Shown in pieces: positions 9,294 through 18,376 of a stretch of 64,000 bases of DNA (position 1 is the first letter of the stretch; the number at the start of each line of letters is the position of its first letter). The notes beneath the pieces were generated by a model. That model ran no database searches. It was given only the letters and a program-made list of their open reading frames with translations, and was not told the origin of the DNA. A program made the translations under genes and the position numbers. The DNA is from Paraburkholderia caledonica NBRC 102488 (GTDB lineage Bacteria > Pseudomonadota > Gammaproteobacteria > Burkholderiales > Burkholderiaceae), in NCBI RefSeq assembly GCF_000685095.1, contig NZ_BAYE01000001.1, positions 62,001 to 126,000 on the forward strand, written 5' to 3'.

Positions 9294-10247
9294 ATGCCGC
9301 TACGTGAACCGCTCGTGAAAGTCTCAGTGATCGTCCCGACGTATCGACGCACCGCCGATCTGGCGCGGTGCCTCGCGGCGCTCGACGCACAGGAGCGCCG
9401 CCCTGACGAGGTGATCGTCATCGCTCGTCACGACGACCATGCGACGCTCGACTGGCTTCGCACGCGCGAGGCCAACCGGCCCGATCCGCGCCGCTACGTC
9501 GTGCTCGTGCATAAGCCAGGTGTAGTGGCCGCCTACAACCTCGGCATCGAAAGCGCATGTGGCGACGTGCTGTGCTTTACCGACGACGACGCCGCTCCGC
9601 ATTCCGACTGGGTCGCGCGAATCGCCCGCGCATTCCAGAGCGATCCGGGCCTGGGCGGCTTGGGCGGGCGCGACATCGTGCATGAACGCAACGGCATTCT
9701 GCAGGGGCAGAAGCCGTGTGTGGGCATCGTGCGATGGTATGGCCGCACGATCGGCAATCATCACATCGGCCACGGCCAGGCGCGCGAAGTTCACATGCTC
9801 AAAGGCGTGAACATGGCGTTTCGCCGTGAGGCGATCGGCACACTGCGCTTCGACGCGCGCCTGCGGGGTAGCGGCGCGCAGGTTCATTGCGAAATGGGCT
9901 TCAGCCTCGACGTGCGGCGGCGCGGCTGGAAGCTCGTCTACGACCCGGCGCTGCTCGTCGAACATTTTCCCGCTCAGCGCGGCGACGAAGATCAGCGCTT
10001 CACATTCAACGACGCGGCTTTCTACAACGCGTCGTTCAATCTCCGACTCATCATGTGCGAACACCTGACGCCGCCTGGCCGATGGGCATTCGTCGCTTAT
10101 TCGACGCTAATCGGCGATCGCGCGGACCCGGGGTTCCTGCGCGCATTGTCGCTGGCATTCGAGCGCGGCGGACTGGCGCTTGCGCTTCGCAAATGGCGAG
10201 TGGGTTTACGCGCAATGCGCGGGGCATGGCAGGAAGCGGTGCGCTAA
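9294..10247 (+). CDS. Family 2 glycosyltransferase
   Basis: A 317-residue GT-A glycosyltransferase. The fold starts with VSVIVPTYRRT, and the metal/nucleotide-binding acidic motif is FTDDDAAPHSDW at about residue 98. A candidate catalytic-region segment is GSGAQVHCEMGFSLDVRRRGW. The start is two bases after the preceding stop, favouring this ATG over in-frame upstream codons that lie inside the transferase gene. It probably adds the second sugar to the lipid-linked repeat unit. No large membrane domain is seen, so it is not a processive synthase. Donor and acceptor are unknown. Confidence 0.87.
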   Translation: MPLREPLVKVSVIVPTYRRTADLARCLAALDAQERRPDEVIVIARHDDHATLDWLRTREANRPDPRRYVVLVHKPGVVAAYNLGIESACGDVLCFTDDDAAPHSDWVARIARAFQSDPGLGGLGGRDIVHERNGILQGQKPCVGIVRWYGRTIGNHHIGHGQAREVHMLKGVNMAFRREAIGTLRFDARLRGSGAQVHCEMGFSLDVRRRGWKLVYDPALLVEHFPAQRGDEDQRFTFNDAAFYNASFNLRLIMCEHLTPPGRWAFVAYSTLIGDRADPGFLRALSLAFERGGLALALRKWRVGLRAMRGAWQEAVR

Positions 10248-10284
10248 CCATCGACGTACCGGCTACACGCGAAGGGACCATAAA

Positions 10285-11481
10285 ATGACTATCAAAACAA
10301 TTGCCGCGACGCTCGCGGCTGCATCTCTATGCGCCTGTTCACTGGCGCCCGGACCATACCTCGACACCAAACGGCTGGAACCGCCGGCACCGCCCGAGCA
10401 GACCGCCGAAAAGTTTCCGGTGCACGCAATCGACGTCGGTTATTTCCGCGAGCAACGCGCGGCCACCGTTCCCGCCGTGTGCCCGTTGACGTGCCTTACG
10501 CCGCAAACGCGCGGCCTTTACGAGTATCGGCTGGGGATAGGCGACCAGCTGACCATCATCGTCTGGGATCACCCTGAACTGACGGGCGGCATGGGCCTCG
10601 CAACCGCCACGCCGCCGTTGCCCGGAGGCAGCGGCGCCGCGCCCTCGCCCGGCCCTACGCAGACACAAGGCGCGACGCCCATCGCGCCCACCACGATGAG
10701 CAGCGGCGAAGGCGGTCTCACGGTGCGCGTCGCCAATAACGGCACGATCTTCTTTCCGCGCGTGGGCCGCATGAAGGTGCAAGGCATGACTGCGCAACAG
10801 GTTCAGGAAGCGCTGACGAAAGGTCTCGCGCGCACGATTCGCGACCCGCAACTCGACGTGCGGGTGTCGGGCTTCAACAGTCAGTCGGTGCAGGTGACCG
10901 GCAACCTGCGCACGCCTGCGTCCGAAGCAATCACCGATGCGCCGCTCACCGTGCTCGACGCGATCAACCGTGCGGGAGGCGCGCTGCCCGACGCTGATCT
11001 GCAGAACGTCGGCGTCACGCGCGACGGCAAACGCCATACGGTCGACGTAGCGGCGCTACTCGAAACAGGCGACCCGCAGCAGAACGTATTGCTGAAGGAC
11101 GGCGACATCATCGACGTGCCGGATCGCTCGAACAGCCGCGTATTCGTGCTCGGCGAAGTCAACAAGCCGACTTCGCTGCCGATGAACCGCGGCCGTCTCA
11201 CGCTCGCCGACGCACTCACCGGCGCAGGCAGTCTCGATGTGAAGACCGGCGATCCGCGCTACGTCTATGTGGTGCGTGGCGCCGACAAAACGCTGACGCC
11301 GGACGTCTATCAACTCGATATGACGCAAGTGGACGCGTTGATGCTAATGACCAAGTTCGATCTGCAACCGAAGGATGTGGTGTACGTGCAAGTGTCGAAT
11401 GCCGCGCGCTTTAATCGCGCACTCGAACAGATCACGCCGACTCTCCAGTCGCTGTTCTACACCGTCCAGTTGTCCAGATAA
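10285..11481 (+). CDS. Polysaccharide export outer-membrane lipoprotein (Wza family)
   Basis: A 398-residue lipoprotein. The signal peptide ends in a lipobox with two candidate cysteines (SLCAC, Cys16 or Cys18). A Poly_export domain follows (YRLGIGDQLTIIVWDHPEL onward), interrupted by a Pro/Gly/Thr-rich insert at about 110-145, then SLBB-type repeats (VQVTGNLRTPASEAI and VFVLGEVNKPTSLP). It forms the secretion channel for the polysaccharide together with the tyrosine kinase encoded next. The ATG at 10285 is 37 bases after the GT2 stop and gives a clean signal peptide. Confidence 0.92.
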   Translation: MTIKTIAATLAAASLCACSLAPGPYLDTKRLEPPAPPEQTAEKFPVHAIDVGYFREQRAATVPAVCPLTCLTPQTRGLYEYRLGIGDQLTIIVWDHPELTGGMGLATATPPLPGGSGAAPSPGPTQTQGATPIAPTTMSSGEGGLTVRVANNGTIFFPRVGRMKVQGMTAQQVQEALTKGLARTIRDPQLDVRVSGFNSQSVQVTGNLRTPASEAITDAPLTVLDAINRAGGALPDADLQNVGVTRDGKRHTVDVAALLETGDPQQNVLLKDGDIIDVPDRSNSRVFVLGEVNKPTSLPMNRGRLTLADALTGAGSLDVKTGDPRYVYVVRGADKTLTPDVYQLDMTQVDALMLMTKFDLQPKDVVYVQVSNAARFNRALEQITPTLQSLFYTVQLSR

Positions 11482-11504
11482 ATTGCTTGCAACGGAGTAT
11501 CGAC

Positions 11505-13916
11505 ATGAGTACGTATGACATGCTGGACCACGGCCCGGCGCCGGGCGGCGACGAAGACGCGGTGATGCGCGATCTGCTGCGCACGGTTACGGAGCAGATC
11601 TGGTGGGTAGTCGGCATTGCAGGCAGCGTGATCCTCGCCGCGGTCGTCTATACGAAGATCGCCACGCCGGTCTATTCCGCCGACGCGCTGCTTCAGGTCG
11701 ACGCGCAGAGCAGCGGCAACAACGCGCAAAATCAGAAGCTGCTTTCGTTGACCCCGAGCGTGGGCCCGATGCGCACGGAGGCCGAGATCGAAATCATCAA
11801 GAGCCGCGCGGTGGTCGAGCCGGTAGTCGAGCAATTCAAGCTGAACTTCAGCACATCGGCGAACACGGTGCCGGTGCTGGGCAAGATTGCTTCATTGTTT
11901 GCGAGCCCGGGGCACCCGTTCGCCGCACCGTTCGGATTGACCGAATATGCCTGGGGCGGAGAGCAGTTCGAGGTTGCCTCGATCGTCGTGCCGAAGGCGC
12001 TCGAAGGCGCGCAACTGACGCTGCACGCGCTCGACAGGGGCCGATACGCACTGACCGATGCGCGCGGTGCAACGCTATTGACGGGCGTGGCCGGCGTGCA
12101 GGCACAGGGCCACGACATCACGCTGCTGGTGAAAAGACTGGTGGCGCGTCCCGGCACCGAGTTTTACATCACGCGATTCAATCAGCTGGACGCAGTGTCG
12201 GGGCTGTCCACTTCGTTGCAGGTCACCGAGAAAGGCCGCGACACGGGCGTCGTGCAATTGTCGTATTCGGGTACGGATGCCCATGCGATCACCGCGATCA
12301 CGAACGCGGTAGCCGCCTCGTATCTGAAGCAGCGCACCGAACGCGCACAGGAAGAAGCGAGCCACATGCTCGACTTTCTCAACAGCGAACTGCCACGGCT
12401 GCGCGACGAGGTAAAGAAGACGGAAACCGCGCTATCGGAGTATCAGTCGAAAGTCGGTTCGTTCCAGCCGACTCAGGAAGCGGGCGTGTATCTCGCCGGT
12501 GGCCTCGACTACGAAAAGCAGATCGCGGCGCTGCGTATTCAGCGCGCGCAATTGCTGCAGCGTTTCACACCTGAAAGCCCGGAAGTGCTGCAAGTAGACT
12601 CGCAATTGGCCGCAATGGCCCGCGAGAAAGCACGATTCGAAGACCACTTCACGACGCTGCCGAGTTCCGAGCGTAACGCGCTCGCATTGCAACGCGATGC
12701 CAAAGTCGCCGAAGAGATTTACGTCGCGCTGCTCAACAAGATTCAGGAGTTGTCGATCTCACGAGCCGGCACGATCGGCAATGTTCACATCGTCGACGAA
12801 GCGTTGCTGCCGTCGAAGCCCGTGCGGCCGAAGTCGGCACTGGTGATTTCGGCGGGCACGCTGCTCGGCGTGATCGGCGGCATTCTGTTCGCGTACTGCA
12901 GGCGCAAGTTTTTTACCGGTGTGGCCGATCCGGAATTTGTCGAACGCCGCTTCCAGTTGCCGATTTTCGGCGCGATCACATTCAGTCCGGAACAGGCGCG
13001 CAGTGACCGGCTGTTGAGCGCGACGCGCGGAGCCGCTCTTGCCGCGCCTCGTTCGCGGCCGACCGAAGTGGAAGATGCTACTGCGTCCCCGAGCGGCATC
13101 GCGGGACTGTTGTCGTCCCGCTCGCGCGCGAATGCAGCGGCAGACGAAGCGCGCACCGAGCCAATCGGCACACAGACCGTGATCGCGTCGGGCAGGACGC
13201 CGGTGCGCCCGCTACTCGTCAAGACGCATCCGTACGACACGACTGTCGAAGGCTTGCGCGGCTTGCGCGCCACGCTGCAGTTCGGCCTGCTCGATGCGCC
13301 GAACCGCATCATCGCGATTACGAGTCCGGCGCCGTCCGACGGCAAGAGCTTCCTGAGCGCAAACCTCGCGGCGCTGATCGCCGAATCCGGCAAGCGCGTG
13401 CTGCTGATCGACGCCGATTTGCGGCGCGGTCGTCTCGCACAATATCTCGGCCGCTCCCCTGAAGGCGGGCTCACCGAGTTGCTGACAGGCCAGGTGGACC
13501 TTGAAACGGCGGCACGCGCGACGGGCGTCGCGGGTCTTCACTTCATCGCGGCGGGCACTTATCCGCCGAATCCGTCGGAGATTCTCACCTCGTCGCGGTT
13601 CAGTGAAATCCTTGCGCGTTTCGAACAGCAGTTCGACCTGATCATCGTCGATACGCCGCCGCTGCTTGCGGTCGCCGACGCCGCGGTGGTCGCGAACCTC
13701 GCGGGCTCGACGGTACTCGTCATGCGCGCCGGCGCGCACACCGAGGGCCATCTCGCAGAAGCGTTGAAGAAGCTGCGCCGTGCACGCGCGCGCGTGGTCG
13801 GTGGCGTGATGAACGCCGTACCGCTGAAGAGTCACCATAAAAATGGTACGTACGACTATGCTTATGCATACACGTACGCGACTGCCCATTCTGACGACAC
13901 CGGCAAGACGGGCTGA
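11505..13916 (+). CDS. Polysaccharide co-polymerase and tyrosine autokinase (Wzc/BceF type)
   Basis: An 803-residue fusion of a Wzz-like chain-length domain and a BY-kinase. The membrane helices lie at about 31-52 (IWWVVGIAGSVILAAVVY) and 445-465. The kinase has Walker A PSDGKS (Lys614), Walker A' LLIDADLRRG and Walker B LIIVDTPP. The C-tail has an alternating tyrosine cluster, Tyr783, 785, 787, 789 and 791, the expected autophosphorylation site. It controls chain length and drives export with the Wza-type lipoprotein. An ATG at 11505 with an upstream ACGGAG site is preferred over one at 11487. It is the last gene of the operon; a strong terminator follows. Confidence 0.93.
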   Translation: MSTYDMLDHGPAPGGDEDAVMRDLLRTVTEQIWWVVGIAGSVILAAVVYTKIATPVYSADALLQVDAQSSGNNAQNQKLLSLTPSVGPMRTEAEIEIIKSRAVVEPVVEQFKLNFSTSANTVPVLGKIASLFASPGHPFAAPFGLTEYAWGGEQFEVASIVVPKALEGAQLTLHALDRGRYALTDARGATLLTGVAGVQAQGHDITLLVKRLVARPGTEFYITRFNQLDAVSGLSTSLQVTEKGRDTGVVQLSYSGTDAHAITAITNAVAASYLKQRTERAQEEASHMLDFLNSELPRLRDEVKKTETALSEYQSKVGSFQPTQEAGVYLAGGLDYEKQIAALRIQRAQLLQRFTPESPEVLQVDSQLAAMAREKARFEDHFTTLPSSERNALALQRDAKVAEEIYVALLNKIQELSISRAGTIGNVHIVDEALLPSKPVRPKSALVISAGTLLGVIGGILFAYCRRKFFTGVADPEFVERRFQLPIFGAITFSPEQARSDRLLSATRGAALAAPRSRPTEVEDATASPSGIAGLLSSRSRANAAADEARTEPIGTQTVIASGRTPVRPLLVKTHPYDTTVEGLRGLRATLQFGLLDAPNRIIAITSPAPSDGKSFLSANLAALIAESGKRVLLIDADLRRGRLAQYLGRSPEGGLTELLTGQVDLETAARATGVAGLHFIAAGTYPPNPSEILTSSRFSEILARFEQQFDLIIVDTPPLLAVADAAVVANLAGSTVLVMRAGAHTEGHLAEALKKLRRARARVVGGVMNAVPLKSHHKNGTYDYAYAYTYATAHSDDTGKTG

Positions 13917-13950
13917 TTCACGCTGCAAGCGATAAACGGTAAGCGATCAA

Positions 13951-13984
13951 GGGCCGCGCTCCACGGAGACGCGGCCCTTTTTTC
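13951..13984 (+). terminator. Factor-independent terminator of the polysaccharide operon
   Basis: GGGCCGCG (13951-13958) pairs perfectly with CGCGGCCC (13970-13977) across an 11-base loop and is followed by six T. It lies 35 bases after the tyrosine kinase stop. Confidence 0.9.
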
Positions 13985-14147
13985 TATTACTGCGTCGACG
14001 CGCGATGATGCAATGGTGAGGGTGCTGGAGCGATAGCAGACAGGGCGCCGACAGCGGAAAACCGCCGGCGCAGAACGAGTGAGACGTCTTGAGTGAAACC
14101 AGCCGCACAGGCGGACCGCGGACGATCGGCGCCGCCCGGCTACGGCC

Positions 14148-14570
14148 TTATAGAAATGCGCTGACGTCCGTCTGGAAACGCTGGGCAAGCGCTTTAGCGA
14201 CCTTCTTGCTGATCGAACGGCGGCCCGCCAGGATATCGCTCACCACTGTCGGCGACGCGATGCCCATCAGATCCTTCTGCTTGAGGCCGTGGGTCTCCAG
14301 CAGGTGCCGCAATACCTCGCGCGGCTCGCCTTTCGGAAGCGTCGTATTCTGCGCTTTCCAGGCGCGGACGAGCTCCGAAACGATTGCATGAAGATCGGCA
14401 AGCGGATCGTCCTCCTTGCCGTTCAGATGGGCGGCAAGCGCGCTGGCGAGCTCGACCATCGTCTGGTAATCATGCTCGTTGCGAATGGGAGTAATGGGCA
14501 CGTGAGCCTGCAGCGCGGCCCAGCTTTGAGCAATGTCGGGAAAGGATCCCGGAAGGCGATCGGCATTCAT
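14148..14570 (-). CDS. HigA-like antitoxin with C-terminal HTH
   Basis: A 140-residue protein whose last 60 residues form an XRE-type helix-turn-helix (VLRHLLETHGLKQKDLMG, then SPTVVSDILAGRRSISKK). This is the layout of HigA antitoxins of HigBA systems with the toxin gene first. An in-frame upstream codon exists at 14609, but the ATG at 14570 places the gene 10 bases after the remnant of the toxin gene, as in intact higBA loci. The antitoxin appears intact while its partner is broken, so it may now be an orphan regulator binding its own promoter. Confidence 0.75.
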   Translation of the reverse strand: MNADRLPGSFPDIAQSWAALQAHVPITPIRNEHDYQTMVELASALAAHLNGKEDDPLADLHAIVSELVRAWKAQNTTLPKGEPREVLRHLLETHGLKQKDLMGIASPTVVSDILAGRRSISKKVAKALAQRFQTDVSAFL

Positions 14571-14580
14571 GAGTGTAGGT

Positions 14581-14852
14581 TCATCCTCGTCCAAAGGTCG
14601 TGCTCGCATGCGTCACCACGTGACGAACGAATAACGACTGCCTGTTGTAATAAATCGCCGCGACAATCCGTGCCGGCTGTCGCCGCGTCGAAGACCGTGT
14701 ATCGAGGCGGCCATGACCCACGCTGGCGCCTCCCCCCGGATAGCCGCTCGGGTGGCATCGCCCGGCGACTTGTTCGATGATGCTGCCCTGCTGAAACAGG
14801 TTTGAATCGCCGAGCAAGGAAGCTCGCGAAAGCCTCGGCTCATCGTCCCCAA
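14581..14852 (-). pseudogene. Decayed HigB-type toxin gene
   Basis: Directly upstream of the antitoxin, one frame ends in ARIVAAIYYNRQSLFVRHV followed by VTHA, which closely matches the C-terminus of HigB mRNA interferases (RLIAAIYYNR...IRHVLTHAEYD). Just before it, the matching core (RYTVFDAATAG, compare VFNIGGNKYR) is in a second frame, and a weak match (PGDATRAAIRGE) is in a third. The usual DKGKW ending is absent. At least two frameshifts therefore separate recognisable pieces. The upstream limit is approximate. The C-terminal match is convincing by eye; the rest is weaker. Confidence 0.55.
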
Positions 14853-16057
14853 CTGCTCCGCGACGCCGGCTGTGCAGGCCAGCCAACCTCGTCGGTGATG
14901 AGATCGGCGCCAGTTCTCTCCACTACCGCCGCCTCACTGCGCAAGCCCGCCGCGGCGATCGTGCGCGTCACCTCGGCCATGAACGCGCGGCGAAACACAG
15001 CCGACGAGAACCGCTCCGCGTTCGCACGGCAAGCGGCTGGCGTGATCTGCTCGCGCTGCCGCTCGAAACGGTCGATGGCATCGAGCATCGACACGACAGT
15101 CTGTCGTCCGAAATAAACGCCTGTAGGATGCACTTCACCGACAGGCACAACTGTTTCGAGCGCTCCGCCCTTGCCGAACGCAATGACCGGCGTGCCGCAG
15201 GCCTGTGCTTCGAGCGGAACGATGCCGAAGTCCTCTTCGGCAGCGAAGACAAACGCCTTCGCGCGCTGCAAATAGTCCTTGAGCACGCCGGCCGGCTGAT
15301 AGCCGAGTATCGTCACATTCGGCCCGGCCTTGGCGCGAATCGCAGCCATTTCGGGTCCGTCGCCGATCACGACCAACTGGCGGTGCGGCGTTGCGCTGAA
15401 CGTCTCGACAATCAGGTCGATGCGCTTGTACGACACCATTCGCGAGGCCGTCAGATAAAAGTCTTCCTTGTGTGTGCACAGTTCGAACTGCTGCACGTCG
15501 ACGGGAGGCGGAATGACGGCCGCGTCACGTCGGTAGGTTTTCATCATGCGGCGCGCGACGAATTGCGAATTGGCGATAAGACGGTCCACGCTATTCGCCG
15601 AGTGCGAATCCCAGCCACGCAGGTAATGCAGCAGCAGGCGCGCGAGCCAGGACCTGGGTCCGTGTGTCAATCCCGCTTCGCGCAGATACTGATGCTGCAA
15701 ATCCCACGCGTAACGCATCGGCGAATGCACGTAACTCACATGCGTCTGATCGGGTCCGACGAGCACACCCTTCGCAACCGCATAGGAACTCGTGATAATG
15801 AGGTCGTAGCCCGAGAGGTCGAATTGCTCGACCGCGAGCGGCATCAACGGCAAGTAAGCGCGGTAGCGGCGCCGCGCGAGCGGCAGGCCTTGAATGAATG
15901 AGGTCGTGACCGGTTTGCCGCGCAACGGCCGGCGGTCTTCGAGGAAGTCGACGAGACTGAAAAGATCCGCGTCGGGAAAGCATTCGATGATCTGCTCGAG
16001 TACTTTCTCCGCGCCGCCGGGTGCGACGAGCCAGTCGTGCACGATCGCAACTCTCAT
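14840..16057 (-). CDS. Family 4 glycosyltransferase (mannosyltransferase-like)
   Basis: A 405-residue GT-B enzyme. It starts with the MRVAIVHDWL and GGAEKVL nucleotide-fold signature, has the SYVHSPMRYAWDLQ acceptor-side motif typical of WbaZ-like mannosyltransferases, and the EX7E motif in AAEEDFGIVPLEAQACGTP. The ATG at 16057 has an AAGGAGAT site just upstream. It is transcribed away from the second GT4 gene and toward the HigA-like gene; its stop slightly overlaps the 5' side of the toxin remnant. It probably extends the repeat unit made by the operon at 7882-13916. GDP-mannose as donor is inferred from family resemblance only. Confidence 0.88.
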   Translation of the reverse strand: MRVAIVHDWLVAPGGAEKVLEQIIECFPDADLFSLVDFLEDRRPLRGKPVTTSFIQGLPLARRRYRAYLPLMPLAVEQFDLSGYDLIITSSYAVAKGVLVGPDQTHVSYVHSPMRYAWDLQHQYLREAGLTHGPRSWLARLLLHYLRGWDSHSANSVDRLIANSQFVARRMMKTYRRDAAVIPPPVDVQQFELCTHKEDFYLTASRMVSYKRIDLIVETFSATPHRQLVVIGDGPEMAAIRAKAGPNVTILGYQPAGVLKDYLQRAKAFVFAAEEDFGIVPLEAQACGTPVIAFGKGGALETVVPVGEVHPTGVYFGRQTVVSMLDAIDRFERQREQITPAACRANAERFSSAVFRRAFMAEVTRTIAAAGLRSEAAVVERTGADLITDEVGWPAQPASRSSWGR

Positions 16058-16224
16058 GATCTCCTTATCCTCAGTCAACGCCTCTGGGCTTAGCAACGAG
16101 TGTATGTGGCGCTTCGTTTGCTGCGTGTGCGCGTGCACACATTCGACGCGCGACTGGACGCGAATAATTAATCATCGCCATTCGCCTCTTGCGAACGAAC
16201 AAAAACCAATTAATTCGCCTTCCT

Positions 16225-17553
16225 ATGCGCCCTACGCTCGACGCCTCTCCAATCGCTACCCCGCTTCCGCTCGTGTCGCCGGTGTTCATCGATCCAGTTG
16301 CAGCGCCTGCCGCGCCGGTCGGCTCCGGCATGTCGGCACCCGCGGTCAGGCACACGAGCGCATTGCCGCGCGTGCTGTTTGTCGACCAAAGCGGCCAACT
16401 CGGCGGGGCCGAGTTCGCGCTGCTGCAATTGGCAGAACATTGCAGATCGCATAGCGAAGTCGTCTTGCTTGCCGACGGTCCGTTTCGCATGCGTCTGGAA
16501 GCGCTCGGCGCTCGCGTGCAAGTGATCAACGACGCGAAGGTTTCGGGCATCGCGCGGCAAGCGTCGGCTTTGAACTGCTTGCGCGTGCTGCCGGGCATCG
16601 TGCGGCAGGTCCGCGCTCTTGCGGCACGCGCGCGCGCGTTCGACGTACTGTTCGTCAACACACAGAAAGCGCTTGTGCTGGGCGCGCTTGGCAAGGCGCT
16701 GTATCGCAAGCCTGTGGTCTGGTATCAACACGACATCCTCACGCGCGAGCATTTCGGCCGGGTGCAACTGAGCGTCATCAAGTGGGCGGTGCGGCTTGCG
16801 GTCGACCACGTGATCGTCAATTCGCAGGCATCGGCGAGGTCGCTTGCAGCACTCACGGGTCTCGCCGCTGACTCGGTGCCGGTCGTCTACAACGGCATCG
16901 ACGCGAGCGCGTTCAATCGAGTGGATGGCACCGACATCGGCTCGCTCAGGCAGCGCCTCGGCTTGCCGGAGAACGCATGGCTCGCCGGTCTGTTCGGCCG
17001 CCTCGCGCCGTGGAAAGGTCAGCACATTGCGCTCGACGCGTTGGCGCAATTGCCCGATGCACACCTCGTTCTGGTCGGCGCACCGCTATTTGGTGAGGAT
17101 GCCTATGCGCAGCGTCTGCGCGACCAGGCCACCGCGCTCGGCATTGCCGAACGCGTGCATTTCGCGGGCTTTCAGGACGACGTGCCCACGTGGATGAAAG
17201 CGATGAATGTGATCTTGCACACGTCGACGGAACCCGAGCCGTTTGGCCGTGTGATCGTCGAGGGGATGGCGGCGGGCCGGCCGGTGATCGCGGCGGCCGC
17301 AGGCGGCGTAACGGAGATCGTGCGGCATGGCCGCAACGGCTGGCTGGTCAAGCCCGGCGATGCAGCGGCGCTCGCGGACGCAATCGTCGCGTTGCGCGCG
17401 GATCCGGCGCTCGCACAGCGCCTCGCACAACAGGCCCTGACCGATGCACAGGCGGAATTTTCGGTCGAGCGGTATTTGCAGCGAATGATGGACGCGTTGA
17501 CGGCCGCCATGCAGCGCCCCGGTGACAGAACGAATACTCAGACAAGCCGCTAG
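16225..17553 (+). CDS. Family 4 glycosyltransferase
   Basis: A 442-residue GT-B enzyme. The N-fold begins LPRVLFVDQSGQLGGAEFALL after about 50 weakly conserved, Pro/Ala-rich residues. The C-fold has LFGRLAPWKGQHIALDAL and the EX7E motif in TEPEPFGRVIVEGMAAGRP. The ATG at 16225 lacks a good ribosome site, and a TTG at 16189 is an alternative, so the start is uncertain. It is divergent from the GT4 at 14840-16057, and the AT-rich 167 bases between them probably hold both promoters. Likely a further repeat-unit glycosyltransferase; donor unknown. Confidence 0.85.
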   Translation: MRPTLDASPIATPLPLVSPVFIDPVAAPAAPVGSGMSAPAVRHTSALPRVLFVDQSGQLGGAEFALLQLAEHCRSHSEVVLLADGPFRMRLEALGARVQVINDAKVSGIARQASALNCLRVLPGIVRQVRALAARARAFDVLFVNTQKALVLGALGKALYRKPVVWYQHDILTREHFGRVQLSVIKWAVRLAVDHVIVNSQASARSLAALTGLAADSVPVVYNGIDASAFNRVDGTDIGSLRQRLGLPENAWLAGLFGRLAPWKGQHIALDALAQLPDAHLVLVGAPLFGEDAYAQRLRDQATALGIAERVHFAGFQDDVPTWMKAMNVILHTSTEPEPFGRVIVEGMAAGRPVIAAAAGGVTEIVRHGRNGWLVKPGDAAALADAIVALRADPALAQRLAQQALTDAQAEFSVERYLQRMMDALTAAMQRPGDRTNTQTSR

Positions 17554-17582
17554 AACGCGTGCCGCTGCTGAAACGATGGATG

Positions 17583-17612
17583 CGTGCGAGCCCGCGTGAG
17601 CAGGCCCGCACG
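17583..17612. terminator. Hairpin between convergent genes
   Basis: CGTGCGAGCC (17583-17592) pairs with GGCCCGCACG (17603-17612) with one mismatch and a ten-base loop. It lies between the GT4 stop and the rpiA stop. There is no T-run, so terminator function is only probable. Confidence 0.4.
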
Positions 17613-17616
17613 TGAG

Positions 17617-18312
17617 TCAGTCCTTGCGGTATTCGATGGTTTGCACGCCGGCGTCCGTGCCGAGCAAACACAGATTTGCGCCGCGCGCCGCGAAGAGTCC
17701 GACCGTCACGACGCCTGGCCACGCGTTGATATGCATTTCGAGCGTGCGCGGGTCGCTAATACGCAGACCTTTGACGTCGATAATCTCATTGCCGTTGTCG
17801 GTGATGAAGGGCGTGCCCTCTTTCGTGACGCGCACCACCGGCACACCGCCGAGCGCGGTGACGCGGCGGCCGATTGCGGTGCGAGCCATCGGCACCACTT
17901 CGATCGGCAGAGGAAAAGCGCCCAACGTGTCGACGAGTTTGCTCGCATCCGCGATACAGACGAACACGTCCGATACCGACGCGACGATTTTCTCGCGCGT
18001 CAGCGCACCGCCGCCGCCTTTGATCATCGCGCCGCTGTGGTCGATCTCGTCCGCGCCGTCCACATAAACCGGCAGCGAATCGATTTCGTTCAGATCGAGC
18101 ACCTTGATGCCGTGCGATTGCAGGCGCGCGGTGGTAGCAAGCGAACTCGACACCGCGCCGCGATAGCGCGCCTTGTTGGCAGCCAGCGCGTCGATGAAGC
18201 AGTTCGCGGTGGAGCCTGTGCCCACGCCGATCAACGAGCCTTCGGGCACGTTGGCGTGGACGTAGTCGGCGGCGGCCTGGCCGACCAGTTGCTTGAGTTC
18301 GTCTTGAGTCAT
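17617..18312 (-). CDS. rpiA: Ribose-5-phosphate isomerase A
   Basis: A 231-residue RpiA of standard length. It interconverts ribose 5-phosphate and ribulose 5-phosphate in the pentose phosphate pathway in the cytosol. Family signatures are all present: GVGTGSTA near residue 30, the active-site DGADEID segment, and [11 protein letters not shown] with the catalytic-region Glu and Lys. It lies 64 bases downstream of rlmB on the same strand, and rnr-rlmB-rpiA is a usual order in Burkholderiaceae. Convergent with the GT4 gene. Confidence 0.97.
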   Translation of the reverse strand: MTQDELKQLVGQAAADYVHANVPEGSLIGVGTGSTANCFIDALAANKARYRGAVSSSLATTARLQSHGIKVLDLNEIDSLPVYVDGADEIDHSGAMIKGGGGALTREKIVASVSDVFVCIADASKLVDTLGAFPLPIEVVPMARTAIGRRVTALGGVPVVRVTKEGTPFITDNGNEIIDVKGLRISDPRTLEMHINAWPGVVTVGLFAARGANLCLLGTDAGVQTIEYRKD

Positions 18313-18376
18313 GGGAGTGCCGGCTAGCAGTAAAAAACACTAGTTTACCGGAGTAGAAGCCTCGGGACGGCCGGAA

